From contig JAJKFL010000003.1 of NCBI GenBank assembly GCA_021186555.1, positions 37,126,908 through 37,190,907 on the forward strand: DNA of 64,000 bases, written 5' to 3'. The notes below the pieces were generated by a model, which saw nothing but the letters and a program-made list of their open reading frames with translations, searched no databases and had not been told where the DNA came from. Of this stretch, positions 1-12,975 are shown one piece after another. Positions within the stretch are counted from its first letter, which is position 1. Every line of letters begins with the position of its first letter. This stretch comes from Reticulitermes speratus (Eukaryota; Arthropoda; Insecta; Blattodea; Rhinotermitidae). The translations under genes and the position numbers were made by a program.

Positions 1-1740
1 CTTAATAATAATACCTCTGGAAATAAACGGGCGAGTAAAGAAAATTGTTGAATGAAATGACATTTACGAGTTAGTGTAGTAGTTTTATTAACAATAATTG
101 ACTAAAAACAAATAATGAAGCTACATATGGATTATTTTATTTTGAATTCTATTGTGGCCTTTTTAATAATAAACTGCTCTCATGAACCGTCATAAAATTA
201 CGGAAATATAGTTATTCATTCATGAACACACGTGTGCGTTTAGAAAATGGATTTTTTGCCATCAATTCTGACACATTCTTTGTAACCGAGGCTACTAATA
301 TAAAGACCAAGTTCCCAGATGAGATGATTAAGTGTCTTGGAAAATGACTATTGGATTTAACATAAATTTCTGGCTCAAAGCGCCGCATTTTACACCCTTA
401 AATATGTTTCACTCTTAAATACATCGAGCGATAGACGCAGATGTTTAGAATTTTCACTAAAGGAATCGAATAATTCTGTCACCAACTATTCTTTCAAAAA
501 GAACTCCTGTCTTTCACAGCTGTTTTACCTATGCACCTCTCAGTGGAAATGTATTACTTGCAATTAAAAAAATACATCTCTCGATTCTACCCTCGAACAA
601 ATACATCTTCTTTATTGTTAGACTACATCTCGAGAGGACGAAAGGCATAATGATGTATGTGGCCTGGGTGTGTCACTCGTAATGAACTATCCTACTTTCA
701 TGACACTACATATATATAGCATCAACGTTGCCAAAGTGGCGGCCCTATACACTTTCGACATTGCAGTACACACGGTTAATTTATTTACACATTAAAAATA
801 ATGCATAAGCACCATTAATCATAAAACTCTGCCGCTGGGAAGATGTAATTTGGTTTGGTCCGAATTTCAATTTGGGTTTCATAAATCTTTATACTTTTCT
901 GGATAGGAGTGTGTGTCCATCCGCATGCTGTCTCCAGAAATCTTGAACTTAGATTAGATTTGGTGGGAAGTAATTATTGTAGTTTATGCTAAACATTGTC
1001 AGGGGAATTTAGTTTGGTTTTGTTTCGGTCAGTTATTGAATGTACATGACACTGAAGTATCCAAATTTATGGGCCTTCTCCTAAAAACATTTCGTTTGGA
1101 ATATTATCCAATGAGACGGAATATTTAGGGAAATAAATGAAAACCGTTTTTGACTTTCAGTGTGAATATTTTCGCAAGAACATAATTTTGCTTGCTGCAG
1201 TGACTCTGACAAATGTTGATTTTTACTTCTGTTGTTGCAGAATAGGCCTATTGCTACGGCTTTATTCAGTAAGTAAATAGTAATAATCCAAGCTTGTTCT
1301 ATTGACGAGACAATACAAATACATGTTACTCAGTGGTTGTACGTATAGAATTAAGTTTTAATTATTACGTCATGTGAGGATTGGTTAGAATTAGCAACCA
1401 AAACTGTGAAGGAGATCCACTTATTTTAAAGGAACACCGTGTATGATATTTAAATTAGTGAATGAAGAGGAAGGGCATTTGCATTGCTACAAGGTATCCA
1501 TTAACAACAGTAAACAAACGTCAAGGCAAACATAAGTAAAACAGCAAATAACGCATTTGTAAAGTACACGTGTTTAAAAACTGGAGTATACTGTTACAGC
1601 TTTGATTTTGGACGGTAGCAACAGGGCGACGACGCAAAGCCTTCAACTTACGTAGGAACAGCGGTAGCACCACAACAACGTACTAACAATTTGTATGCCA
1701 CAGAAATTTTAATAATCACTATGCGTTTTTGACATGACTG
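1..1740. other. AT-rich stretch, nothing recognised
   Basis: No open frame of interest, no tandem array and no transposon signature was recognised by eye. It reads as ordinary insect non-coding DNA. Confidence 0.5.
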
Positions 1741-1752
1741 TTACTCTATAGA

Positions 1753-2000
1753 GCCGATCCAAGTGGCCGCGCGATCTGAAGTGTGCGTCTGCGGCCGCTC
1801 GCTTGCTTGGATTGCGGGTTTGAATCCGCCGGGGGCATGGATGTCTGCTGTGAGTGTTGTGTGTTGTCAGGTAGAAGTCCCTGCGACGGGTCGGTCACTC
1901 GTCCAGAGGAGTCCTACCGACTGTGGTGTGATCTCGAAGCCTAGACAATGAGGAGGCCTAGGGCCACTAGGGCTGTCGGGGCCATGGGCGGAAAAAAAAT
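1753..2000 (+). mobile_element. SINE-A, tRNA-derived, near full length
   Basis: This tRNA-derived retroposon starts with GCCGATCC, followed by an A-box-like stretch (AGTGGCCGCGCG) and a B box (GGTTTGAATCC). It then has the family-specific body (GAGTGTTGTGTGTTGTCAGG, then CGTCCAGAGGAGTCCTACCG) and ends in a short A-rich tail. Four other copies in the window share the layout (17304, 19129, 24538, 45468). This copy has lost part of the segment between the CTGTGGTGTG and CGAAGCC motifs. A weak 8-bp flanking repeat (TTACTCTA at 1741, TTACTTTA at 2000) may be the target-site duplication. The short open frames inside it are not genes. Confidence 0.85.
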
Positions 2001-2010
2001 TACTTTAGTG

Positions 2011-2690
2011 TTAGGTGGCAAGTAATGCCTCATCATAATTATAAATTTGATGACGACAAGGAATGTTTTAGCTAGACGGGTTGTATTTTTATATTGGAAA
2101 ATTATAAATGTAATCATTATCACTGCTGTTGAGAAAAATGTGGATGGAAGCCTATTAATTTGTGTTTTCTTATTTGATTTTGTTGATGAATGAATTTTTT
2201 GTCTTTGTTCTCAAACCTTATTGCAAGAGGTATGGGGCATGATAGATGGGGCAGTCTGGAATTACTGGACCGAAAGTCGACGGTTGTTTGAAGACTTCAA
2301 GACGAACGTACGTTTTGTCTGTATTAGAGGAACGGACTGCTGCTAATGCAATACAAAGCGTACGTACTTACTGTGTGCTATACTGGAATTATGTGTAAAA
2401 TTAGAAAAAAGTAGGAATACAATATTACTCACTGCTACCACCATGTAGCTAAGCATCAGCTTTCCTTAAGAGAAAGAGCATATATTTACTTATGTTAAAA
2501 ATTATTATGGTGGAAGTGAATATCCTAAATTAACTGTCTGCTACCAACTGCTGGTATTCAGATTCCTTCAGTGCTTGTACTATATATCCCTCCCTGTGTC
2601 TCGTGTTCCTTCATTTAAGTTCTCTGGGATGTCAGTGCGTAGATTGGTATATGTCTACAACGTTTAGGAGAGGCTTAGTTCCTCTGTAAT
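2011..2690. other. AT-rich stretch, nothing recognised
   Basis: No repeat or coding signal was recognised between the SINE-A and the first hammerhead-like hairpin. Confidence 0.5.
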
Positions 2691-2701
2691 TTTGGACTAC
2701 C

Positions 2702-2735
2702 CTGAAGATGGAGACAGCAAACTCTCCGGAACGTA
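2702..2735 (+). other. Degenerate hammerhead-like hairpin
   Basis: CTGAAGA (2702-2708) is followed by a hairpin with GGAGA/TCTCC arms and then GGAACG, which is one change from the GAAAC of a hammerhead core. It belongs to the dispersed motif family also seen at 11408, 16482, 27595, 40369, 51631, 55161 and 61149. Helix I pairing is not convincing here, so it is a decayed copy or a chance resemblance. Confidence 0.35.
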
Positions 2736-2769
2736 GATATGTAAATAACAAGCCGCACGGCATCATATC

Positions 2770-4840
2770 CGACAAAGATTGGAATCTTCAACAATAGACT
2801 GCTACTAGAAACTCAGATATCGCCTTCCCATATTTGTCGATGGGTAAGTGGAACAAGGTAGGAGCACACTAGTGAAGATATGTAATTTTGGTAAAAACGA
2901 AACCTTAGCTAGATTATGTAACATATTTTCGTATCCAAGATATGTGATTTTTTAAACGTAATCCCGTGACGCCTCAAATGAGGACGTGATTTATATCAAG
3001 TGTTAATTTTTACAATATATAGGTAGATACAGACATAAAATACGTAATTTAAAATTGTTATGGTTTCAGTGGTTAAACACAGTGACGTACCCATGTTAGA
3101 GCATTGCTGGGTATCACTTTGGAAAGTTCAGGATTCGGTGATGATACGACTATAACTGCAGGAATTTCAAGGAAAGCATCGGTCATTGTATCCGGTGTCC
3201 CGGTCGAGTTTCGAATCCAGCATCTACCGAGTACACTTCTGAAGCTTCACCACTACATTAATCTGCTTATTAACTTTATACATTAGTCTGTTTATTCCTG
3301 CACACGAAATACTGCCAAGTGTGCAATGTAACTGTTCTGCCGTTTAGACAGACATGAACATTATTTTGTAATAAATATTCATTTCTCATTCTTGCTGTAG
3401 AATTTTTATGAATGTAAATTCTTTCTTTATTTATTTACCCCGGTATGGTACCCACTGCATATTAGCATTTGATGCGTTTTCAACATTTTGTCCATAAGGA
3501 TTTCGCTGTTGCAACTAAAAAAGGGAACGTGCTGAAGCGGCTGTTCTTGAAATACAAACAGTGGTTTTAAAAATGTAACCCGACTCACTCGGGAAATGAA
3601 AGACATAAATGGGTATATTGCGATGTGCATACTTTTAATACATATTTTTCCTGCACACCGCTATTTGTCCGTCCGTAGCATACTCGTGCTTGTGAACAGT
3701 ACATGAGCTAGGCTCACTTTTATTTTTTGGTGACCTATGCCTATCAAGGTACGTACACATATATTACAAACTACGTGATCATAAGACAGTATAAAATAAA
3801 ATTACTCTACATGGTAACTGATATTATACTATGAACAACAGATCTGTTAAATTTTATGAGTCCAATACCTCTTTCCTTTAATCCGCGAGTTCGCCGACTC
3901 ACGTGACCGGTCTCTAACATCTTTAGTGTTCAGTTAATGCTTGTGCCGTAGATATGAACAACATTGGTGAATGGTCTTATGCAGTTCTTTCTCTAAACTT
4001 ATTCCATTGTTTGACAGTCTTTGTCATTGTAAAGGATTTATTTAAATTTATATTTTCCTAAATTAGTAAATTTATGTATGCATTCTTGAATATTGACTGT
4101 ACGTGTACAGTAGAGGCGCTACAGTTAGCAGAACGTTTTTAGGTAAAGAGTAGGTATGAGGAAACTAAAGAGTAATTCTGTTCCTGTGTCCTTATGTTGT
4201 TTTGCCTAGGTAAAATTTAATTTTGGTATGGGTTTGAAAGAAATCTCGTTGCTGGTTGAAGTTCAAAATTAGGAAGCACTGTTAACTACTAAGGATTTTG
4301 GTAAAGTAGAAGGAAGACAGTTCTTAGAAAAATTTTTCTCTGTTATGTTGGCCCTCTACCATGGTTTCAGGTATTGACAAACAGTTTTGTGGTAGGCGTT
4401 TTAAATTTACCCCATATTTGGTACATATTTTGGATCCATAGGACTTTTCCTGAATGGTAAACAGAACAATGCTTATATGAAGTCATGCTGAAGTACCCGA
4501 ATTGAAAGCGAAACACTTTTTCCTGCGCTATTTTGTAGTTGCAGATACCAAAGCCACAGCCTCTTTGTTTAAGACCGACAACTCAGATCTACCACCAAGA
4601 CGCTGCGTTGTTTATCGTCCATAAATCAGACAATTATATAGAAGAACTGGAACAAGGTCGTTGAGTAAACTGTCCACGTGCTTCTTCAAAATGTCAACTT
4701 CCATTATTGATACATCACTCACACACCCACACCACCTTGATATATCATCTTTGTCTCCAGCCATACGCTCAAGAGGCAAGACCGGAATCAGTAAGAGCGT
4801 CGTGCAGCTTGAGGGCTGCGATATTGGTTCCAAAGTGACG
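2770..4840. other. AT-rich stretch, no gene recognised
   Basis: Only short spurious open frames. A B-box-like string (GAGTTTCGAATCC near 3208) has no good A box at the right spacing. No other structure was recognised. Confidence 0.45.
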
Positions 4841-4843
4841 GTG

Positions 4844-4983
4844 TACACACACACACACGCACACAACATGCACAAACACACACACGCACACATACACACA
4901 CACACACATCACACACCACATCACACCACCGCCGACACCGTCGCCGCCACCGCCATAACACTACATACGACACACACACGCAC
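4844..4983. repeat. (CA)n microsatellite, interrupted
   Basis: Long runs of CA dinucleotides with CGCA and CATGCA interruptions, a GCCGCC-type patch around 4930-4955, and a further ACACAC run to about 4983. The Cys/Val- and His/Thr-rich open frames on both strands are products of this simple repeat. Confidence 0.95.
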
Positions 4984-4989
4984 TCATTC

Positions 4990-6120
4990 TTATCAAGCTT
5001 GCAGCCTCAAAATGGCGAGGGCCTGCATGGTATAAGGCTGAACCCATTAAAGGCAACATAGCATGAATGTGCGATATAACCCTGCGACTCAACTGTTGAC
5101 ACATTGTCATATGTTTTGATAAACGACCCTTATATTTATGCACCCCTACACCGACTAGAAATACTGTTGAACATTTAGGTTCTTTATATATATCTATCTG
5201 TGTAAGATACTTGCATTTGTTTGATATGCTCGTTTGAGATGTGAAAGTTAACTATAGGCTACCTTATGTAAAGCCATTTATGCTCGTAAACCTATATATT
5301 TCATATTATTGTACAGTTTTAGAATACGGTTTTCTACTCGGTTTCTGCTATACGAAAATAAAAGTGGTCCTAGTTCTTAGACACCATTGCATAATGGCGT
5401 TTGGGTCAGCGGAGTTAAAGCTCCAAGCATTATTAATTTGATAGTGATGCATGTAGGTAGACATCTTTACATTTTGGTTCGTTCTCGCCAGAAAAGAACC
5501 TCTGGTAGCCATTGGTTGATGGGCCCCAGTGCAGCTCTGAGTGCAAAGGCGATCAGCTGTCAGCCAGTCAACTTTGCTTGCTAAGTTATCCCGGGTTATT
5601 TGAAAAGGATTTGCTACTAAATAAGTTAGCTAAGAATGACAACTGAGTATAGATTGGGGAAATTACACATACGGAATTTTGTGAATGCCGCCAGGCTGCG
5701 GTATATATTACAGATCGGGGAATTTGAATTGGGAAAGGTCTTGTAAAGGAAATGGAACTGGGGAGGGAGGGGGGTTACGTTGACATCGTTCTTATACTTG
5801 TAGTAATTAACTGTTAAAATAATTTGCCTTTCTCTATTTGAAACAAGGGAAAGAATTTGTTATGATGTTTTTCAATCCTTCCTTTCCAGTATATAAATAT
5901 GGACCAGTGTACTTTTTTAAATTTGTTTCTTAGTTGATGAACAGAGGAATATGTGTAAATACAATCAGATATGAAACAATTATATTTTTGACTTTTCCCC
6001 ATAATAAATTTCTTTAAATTATTTATTTACAACCTTGGCACGAAATGTTTAAATTCCGAACTGTATCTGCATTATGTTCCAACAAAACATAGAATATAGG
6101 CCATTAATATTTAAGTTTAC
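4990..6120. other. AT-rich stretch, no gene recognised
   Basis: Only short open frames without recognisable protein similarity. No tandem or inverted repeat stands out. Confidence 0.45.
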
Positions 6121-6129
6121 ATTAAATAG

Positions 6130-6385
6130 GCATAGAAACTGGAAAGAAACTGGTACAAGAGGCTGCAGATCTCTGAATTACTGTTGTGTATTCGGCAATT
6201 CCTCCTGTGTTATTGATTGTTGCTATAACGTGCAGGACGGCCGACATTTCCCCGATTTGACACAACATTTCCCTCAATTCTTCACGGGTATCCACCGATC
6301 TGGAATAGACCTCCAGCTCAGCCTCTCGCTGTATAGAAGCGTTTCGGACGTTGGAATTCAGAACGCTCCAGCCATGACGCCATAC
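6130..6385 (-). pseudogene. DUF4817-type (mariner/Tc1-like) transposase, C-terminal relic
   Basis: On the minus strand an open stretch of about 70 codons ends the protein of an insect DNA transposon. The readable part contains VYSRSVDTREELREM followed by a helical segment and then IQRSAASC. This matches the usual C-terminus of these transposases, in which a VY..PV.T.EEL.ER motif is followed by a helix, an R..S...R.A.AC motif and the end. The catalytic DDE domain is absent, so this is a 3' fragment without activity. Two other pieces of the same superfamily lie at 27785-28772 and 42495-43112, both also on the minus strand. The family assignment is from memory of the motif order, not from a search. 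Confidence 0.55.
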
Positions 6386-6705
6386 AATAGAGTCAATATA
6401 TCATAAGATTTCATGTTTATGGGAAATTTCGGATTCAGATCTCGAATTTTTCATACATATAGCTTCGATTTATATTCAACATGGACTTCAAAAATCGATA
6501 ACGAGTGCCTGCTGTTCAAGAGAGGATAAGTCCATATAACAAATGGGAATTGCTGTGCTGCATGTAACTACCACTGTCTGTCGGTTTGCGGGGCGTAGGT
6601 TTTATCTGGCATGACTATATATTGAGCGTTGAACTAATTTCATTCAAACTCTTTATGCAGAACTTCGCTAATGAATAATGCTGTGGGATTAAATCTTCAT
6701 TAAAT

Positions 6706-6753
6706 AATATTATTGGAAATATATTACAATGTTGTATTGAATACAATAATATT
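6706..6753. repeat. AT-rich inverted repeat
   Basis: AATATTATTG (6706-6715) and CAATAATATT (6744-6753) are perfect inverted arms. Inside them GTATTGAATAC makes a smaller palindrome. It could be the end of a small MITE or just AT-rich coincidence. Confidence 0.5.
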
Positions 6754-6759
6754 GTAAAA

Positions 6760-7570
6760 ACAAAGTAACATTAATTAAGCTAGCCATGTTCTTACTGTAA
6801 TATGCATGAGGCAAAGCAGCATTAAGGTGTAATTTCTAACTCAGTATACAAAATATACTCATGTATTTCTTTTTCCAAAACGATTAAATGTTTACTACGA
6901 GATATTATCCACAATGTTACTGAAAATTACATTAGAATAAACACTTTGAACTTGCTATTAGTATAGCCATAAATGTCACTAGCCTACTCTATTTTCTTAT
7001 ATGTAACTAAACGAAGGCCTGTTTAATCGCACGTTCAATTTTTTTACGTCTTAAAATTAATTATTGTCGACAGTAACCAGTAAGCTGCCCTTTCTTTTTC
7101 ATGACAAATGTTTTTATGCTGTAAGTTGATAACATACGGCTGTCATAATTGTTCACTTGTAAGAAGGACGGCTGAGACAAATTGAAGGCCTGCTTTCCTG
7201 CTAGGCCTATATAGATTTGTAGTTCAACACGTACATATATGTTAGTGTTATTTTTGTTTAATTTTATTTTTCTGGAAAAAAAACTTAAGTGATAAACCCA
7301 TATTCTATTTACGTTCAAAGTTGGTAACTTTACCTTAGACGATCGCGTCGTCGGCATGTTTCTAATTTCTTAACTAACAAACTGTGCTTTATACATAGTA
7401 CGTGCAAATATTTATGATGTGTTTCCAAGCCTAAGTGCTTGTTACGAGCTCCAACATTTATTGCTATCAAGTCGAAAGCTAAAGAAAATTATTGGGTGGC
7501 CATTGTAGTCTTGTTTTACATTACACAAAAATATTACATTCTCACATGTCGCGTATGTCACCTAAGGATC
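6760..7570. other. AT-rich stretch, nothing recognised
   Basis: No coding or repeat signal recognised. Confidence 0.45.
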
Positions 7571-7575
7571 ATGAA

Positions 7576-7622
7576 ATAAATGGCGCTAGTGTCGCTTCCG
7601 CCCCACAAGTTCAAGCCTCCGC
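7576..7622 (+). mobile_element. Possible SINE head fragment (tRNA-like)
   Basis: TGGCGCTAGTGTCGC resembles a pol III A box, and AAGTTCAAGCC about 30 bases later resembles a B box. The piece runs straight into the TAC repeat, as SINE ends often do. It is short and diverged. Confidence 0.3.
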
Positions 7623-7623
7623 A

Positions 7624-7697
7624 TTACTACTACTACTACTAATACGTTAGTAATCATGATGGTGGTAGTAGTATAGTAGTAAGTTAGTAGTAGTAGT

Positions 7698-7730
<33 letters not shown>

Positions 7731-7733
7731 CAG
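7624..7733. repeat. (TAC)n ... (TAG)n simple repeat with inverted symmetry
   Basis: A run of TAC at 7626-7641 is followed by spacer DNA and a longer run of TAG (TAGTAGTAG... to 7729). The two runs are complementary, so the single strand can fold into a hairpin. Confidence 0.9.
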
Positions 7734-7759
7734 CTGTTGTTACTGCTCTTGGTAGGAAA

Positions 7760-10700
7760 TTAGAAATTACGACGTTTTTAGCCCCCAAAGGAAAATGTTC
7801 GCACAAATTTTCGTGAAAATGGGTCGAGTGTTTCCAAATTCGAAATGCAGGTACACCAAGGTAGAACCATAATATCATAAGCCTTCTTTATTTTTAGGAA
7901 AGAAATTAGCTAAAAATGAAAGAAATTCTACAAAAGGCCCATCACAAAAATGTTGTAAGTCGAACTTACGTAAAATTAAGTATTATCTGCAATGGCTGAA
8001 AATCTTTTACGATACATTTAAAGCACTACATAAAGAAGTAACATTACTTAAAATGCCATTCTTTCACAGCTGTTCCACTGCAGATACAGAATTCGGTTTC
8101 ACGTACTAGACAGACGTTAAACACACTGGTACCCTATGCGTTTAATAAAGGACGTTCATATAGAATATGAAAATATATGACAATTATGTGAACCCATAAA
8201 GGATTTAAAACATACGCTGAATTATTTGACAGAGGTCAGTGTTAGTGCTGAATTAGCAAAACATTGTGGTATCATACGCAGAACTTGCTGGCAGCTGTAC
8301 AACAATTGTAATTGCCAGAGATCACATATAGTATTGTCTTCACATGCAATGCTTACGTGCTGTCATTACTGTCACCTCATATAAAAGCAATTAGACCTAG
8401 AGGGTAAGGCGGTTTTAAGTTTCGCGTCCATAAGTACAGGGGTCAAAATAAAACGAGAAATGGGTCCCCTGTGCTCAATTAAGTGTAATGCTATGCACAC
8501 ACGTATGTCCTATGACATAAACATGGAATGGTGCACAAGTACTTCACGTGATTGTAACATCTGAAACTTCAACTTCACTCTCCTTCTTGTAACCCCAAGA
8601 AATGAACGCCTGGCACACATTTGTTGGGTCTAGCTGGCTTACAGCCAGTCTCTTTTTAGCCTTAAAGAGGCAAGCTTCTACCACAGCCGGAAATGAAATA
8701 CAGGTGTTCCACTGAATATCCCTTGTTAAACTGGGATTTTAGTATGGGGCAAAAGGCATAGAATTTGCAACAGGGACGAACCTGGTATTGCCCCTGCCAA
8801 TTTCACGTTTTAAAATGAGCCTCAACACAACTAGCTTCATTTTAAATACAACGTAATTATTTCACTTTGCTCAAGTAATGGATTGTATCTATACTGCACA
8901 TCATTCCAGCTTGAAATTGGGATTAAAATTAATTACGCGACAGATAATCCGTTTTTAACATGCAAGCTCTATTTCACATTTCAATAATGCTCGGCTAAAA
9001 TACGTAACAATAGACTATACGTATACGAGAAATTGAATTTATATGGAAAGAAATGACGATTAGTAATAAACCTTTATGTCGAAAATGTATCAGATTTTAC
9101 TTTAGTTACTGTATGTGACATAGGTGACCAGCAGTTGAGAATATTATGCCTAGAGCCTGTAAAGTAATGCATTAGGATTTATTTAATAACACGTTATTAC
9201 ACAATGTTAGTCTTAATGAACTACAAATTGTAGTATTTTTTTAAATTATTTCATTAGCTCTTTAAAGACTAAGATTAACCTGAATTATATTTAAAGTTTA
9301 GTTAGCATCGCACAGTAAACACATTCCGTCGGTTATGAAAACCAGTTAGTTAATGCTATATATGGAAATAATCACTTTTTTAAGACCCATACAAAACACG
9401 CAAATTCACTCTGTAGGCAGAATCTAGGATTTCAAACTGTGACATGTTAGTACCTAATGTGACCACTACGAATCAAAGGGTTAAATGCAGTTTTATTTAT
9501 GGTGGATCTTGAACTTTGAAAAATAGTTGAAAGAATCAGTTCAAAACCTTATTATTAGTATTGTAACACTGTTAACAATCCTAACATTTCAGCAATTGAG
9601 ATGAAAACAGTTACTGTTTTAGGGAAAGAACATAAAGAGTAAGTAAGTAAGTAAATAAGAATTACAGAAAGTAGGAATATACTGAATTGAATTGCCAGAT
9701 ATGAAAGGGCATAGATATAGAACGTACGTTATAGAATTTCAGAAAATCAGTGACACAGAAAAAGGAACCCGAAGACGTAAATCTTTTACGGTGATTTAAC
9801 GTGAAGACAGAAGATACGACGCTCTCTTTAATACGGATCAGAAGTTTGGCCCTTAACAGAATATGCATAGGAAGAATAAAAAATCTCGTGAATTGTCTTT
9901 TGCAGGATCAATAGCATGATTTAAGCTTACTTGCTATAAGAAGGGTGATATTTGTATTAAGGAATTATGTATTATGGCTTAATGTACAATGCAGAAAGCA
10001 ATGGCAAGAGTTTTGTTTCATAATCCCAGACGGAAGGAACGTGAAGATTCAGTAACAATATTCAAGTCTTCTCGTGATATGTAAAGTTCCTTACTTTATG
10101 TGGTATAGCAGGCCTCTACATCGTTACCCCATGCTCGGTATTTATCCAGTAATTTTTACTCTCACAGCACAGTAGCCTGCTCTTGAGCAACTTGTGACGT
10201 AAATCATTTCATTTCTAATTATTACATAAACCGATTAACACCGCAATAAATAGTTATGTATATTTCATGTTAGTCCTTCTTTATAGAAATAAATTTATGA
10301 GGGAGATGTCGTGCCTGTTCATACTTTTGTTATCTCTGAAACTGCATGGCGAACGTGGGAGACATGGTCTTGGGTGCTTGACACTAAATGTGGTAGGGCG
10401 TATTTAATTTTGACCGATACAGAACGCAATCCGTGTTTCATGTGAGGCTGAATTATAATTTATTTTTATTTTAAAGAAAACGGCTCATTATGTAACACTT
10501 TCCTATGTACATAACACAGGATACAGATATAGTGAAAATCTGAAGCTTTTGTTTCAAACAGTAATTGACATCATATAACGAATAAGTTAGGTCTTTAATG
10601 AAAATAGAAAGTCAACCACGGCCTACACAGGAAACCATATTTAGCAAAATGGACCTGCAAGAAAAATGAATACAGGATGTTGTTATATTGAAGTATATCT

Positions 10701-11400
10701 GATTACTCCTAAGGATTTACACTTCCCCATTTTTGTTTTTGCATAGGAAGCTTACTTAATATAATTTACCTTACCGACGTAATGAAATTTTGGAATCGAG
10801 CTGGAAATTGGGAATAAATTTTTAATGAAAGGCAAAGTGCTCATGATTATAGAGGGGCGGTGAATCTAGTACATCAAGGAGTAAACGAATTGTGGTTGCG
10901 AACAAGACTGATAGTCGATATGCTTGCCCTCTTGCAAGTCGTTCGGTCACGGTGCCACTTGTTGCTGCGTTCAACTTAGACAGTGAGGGTCGCCATAGCT
11001 GTATATCACAATCCTCAAGACTGCACGCCACGAAATTGGTGACTTGCTTCCAGCGTATCCGCTTCCCTTTAATGAATTCCACTACCTTGAATGTGCCATG
11101 CCGACAGATAAAATAACGCAGGAAGATGCCAAAAATTCGGAATTAATATCAAATAAAACAAATCGTCGGTCACCGGTTAATAATAACTGGACGAGTGGCT
11201 CAGCAGTACGCAGTAGATATAGAATGATCTTAACGTTTAAATAGCTTATGAAATTAATAGATATTAGTTCAAAATTCAAGCCTTCCGGTATATGACGTCA
11301 TGTCAATTTGTAGAAAGGTATTGCTGTTTCGCAGGAGCTTGCTGCCTCCATCTTGAGTATCTGTGCAGTCCAATAAGATTAAAGAGTCTCCTTGTACTGC
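7760..11400. other. Long AT-rich stretch without recognised features
   Basis: About 3.6 kb with only short open frames. The overlapping open frames on both strands at 10822-11279 gave no recognisable motif. A short AAGT tetranucleotide run lies near 9640. A decayed transposon cannot be excluded. Confidence 0.4.
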
Positions 11401-11407
11401 ATAGACT

Positions 11408-11440
11408 GTGATGATGGGAGCAGTAATCTCCCCCGAAACG
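11408..11440 (+). other. Degenerate hammerhead-like hairpin
   Basis: GTGATGA is one base away from the CTGANGA hammerhead core. It is followed by a GGGAG/CTCCC hairpin and an exact GAAACG (11435-11440), then TC. The C-to-G change in the core would be expected to inactivate a ribozyme. Confidence 0.35.
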
Positions 11441-11449
11441 TCAGTAATA

Positions 11450-12480
11450 TTTTACCAATCGCCACGTCTTCATATACCACACAAGTTGAATCTTCGTCTA
11501 CACCGTAATGAGACCTCAAATTTTGCATCCTTTAGCTATAACTGATACATGGGAGCGGTCTTAACTTTATAAATACAATAATTTCTCTTGTCCGCACTTG
11601 CATAAAAATTCCGAACTGCTTATGAACATGCCGTGAACAACGCAGGCAGCTGCATCGTACACTGAACTAGTGACATTTTGACTTTCTTTCCTACAAATTT
11701 AAAGAAGTATATTATATGTGAGAACGCGAGACGAAATCATATCTATGAAAATCTACGGCAATAGGAGTAATATTTCATCTTCAGCTGATGACAATCTTCT
11801 GAATGGGACAACTGCAAATGCTCAGTTGTGCTTAAACAGCTTAACTAACTAAAGCTGTAGTAGGACTGGAAGGTTCAGTACTGACAAAGCCTAAACACGC
11901 CATTGTACACAATCCTGCACCAGTTCCTTCCAACTTGGATCCTCACAGATTATCCCCTTAAGATCTACCTTATTGTTGTCCTTCCATGTCCTTCTTGTTG
12001 TCCAAATGGACGTCTTCCAACCGCCTTCCGCACTAATATTCTGAGCTCATTGATAACAGCTTGGCGCATCAAAATCGACGTGGTTTAAATAAATCTATAC
12101 TTTAAGTAGATGTTATAGAAAAGTAATGACGGTTCCAGATGTACCAGTCTCTGTCCCGTTAGTACTCGTTATTTTAATTGCAGAAGAGACTGAAAGGGCT
12201 AGGGCCGTCCTAGGAGACCTTACGCATGGTAATTGGTGTTGAGATATTTGTTAAATATAAGCCTGTATGCATTGGGTCTATTTGGCATATTATACGTTTG
12301 ACGAAATATGTAGGAACCTAAGTATGACAATTAAGATCTTTAAACTGTAGGGATGCGTGTCCCCGAAATAGAGGTCGAACGAGCTGAACGACTTCCGTGT
12401 ATGTTATAACAAATATCATGCAATCTTGTTGTTTTAATTCGCGATCACTACGAGTAGGTGTCACATAATTTTGTACAGTG
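11450..12480. other. AT-rich stretch, nothing recognised
   Basis: Short open frames only. A LINE-like CTTCCATGT/CTTCTTGTTGTCC pattern around 11980 was too weak to assign. Confidence 0.4.
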
Positions 12481-12484
12481 AAAC

Positions 12485-12640
12485 CTTAACTGATTGACTG
12501 ACGCACTGACTGACCGACCCACCAACCAACCAACCAACAAAAAACGCAACCAACTAACCGCCATCTAACAACCATCTAGTTAAATAACTAAATGAAATAA
12601 CTAATAACTAACTAACCAAACAACCATCAACCAACACCAT
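12485..12640. repeat. Degenerate ACTG / CAAC tetranucleotide repeat
   Basis: CTGACTGACCGACC passes into CCAACCAACCAACC and then AACTAACTAACC-type repeats. It lies next to the 3' end of the LINE relic on the minus strand and may derive from its tail. Confidence 0.75.
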
Positions 12641-12654
12641 AGAATTTTTTTTGA

Positions 12655-12865
12655 GAAGCTAATAGTTTCTTGGTTAGTCAAGATTTCCCCGCATTCATGA
12701 ATTCCAAACTTTCATTACCGTATTCAGAAGAGCCAGTCAGATGAATCCAGTCTACAATCTCACATCTTATTTCCTTAAGGTCCTTTTCAATATTATCTTC
12801 CCATCTAATACTAGGTTTTCACCATTGTCTTTTTCGTTCCTGTTTTTCTGCCACAAATCTTGACG
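12655..12865 (-). pseudogene. Non-LTR retrotransposon 3' end relic (RT protein C-terminus)
   Basis: Read on the minus strand, one frame gives IRWEDNIEKDLKEI followed by VDWIHL, then drifts out of frame and continues as LTNQETISFSKK. The pattern RWEDNIK-DL-EI---VDWIHLAQDR--WRALVNTVMNLRVP is typical of the C-terminal tail of insect non-LTR reverse transcriptase polyproteins. Only this tail is present, with frameshifts and stops, so it is a 5'-truncated dead copy. Four more relics of the same tail lie at 16100, 22600, 24010 and 25580, all in the same orientation. The exact LINE clade cannot be told from so short a piece. Confidence 0.6.
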
Positions 12866-12975
12866 CTTTTCTCTTCTCTACCTCGCGTGCTACATGAATG
12901 AAATAATACGAAACTTTCGCAGGATTTCGGAGCAAAATTTTAAATGACATTAGAGCAAGTATATGTCTTTGTTGT

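Noticed and set aside
3090..3225. tRNA-like SINE head (TTAGAGCATTGCTGGG and GAGTTTCGAATCC)
   Set aside because: The two boxes are about 110 bases apart, too far for a normal tRNA-like promoter, and no second copy was found.
4612..5035. 97-124-codon open frames on both strands
   Set aside because: Their length comes from the CA microsatellite, which lacks stops. No domain is recognisable outside it.
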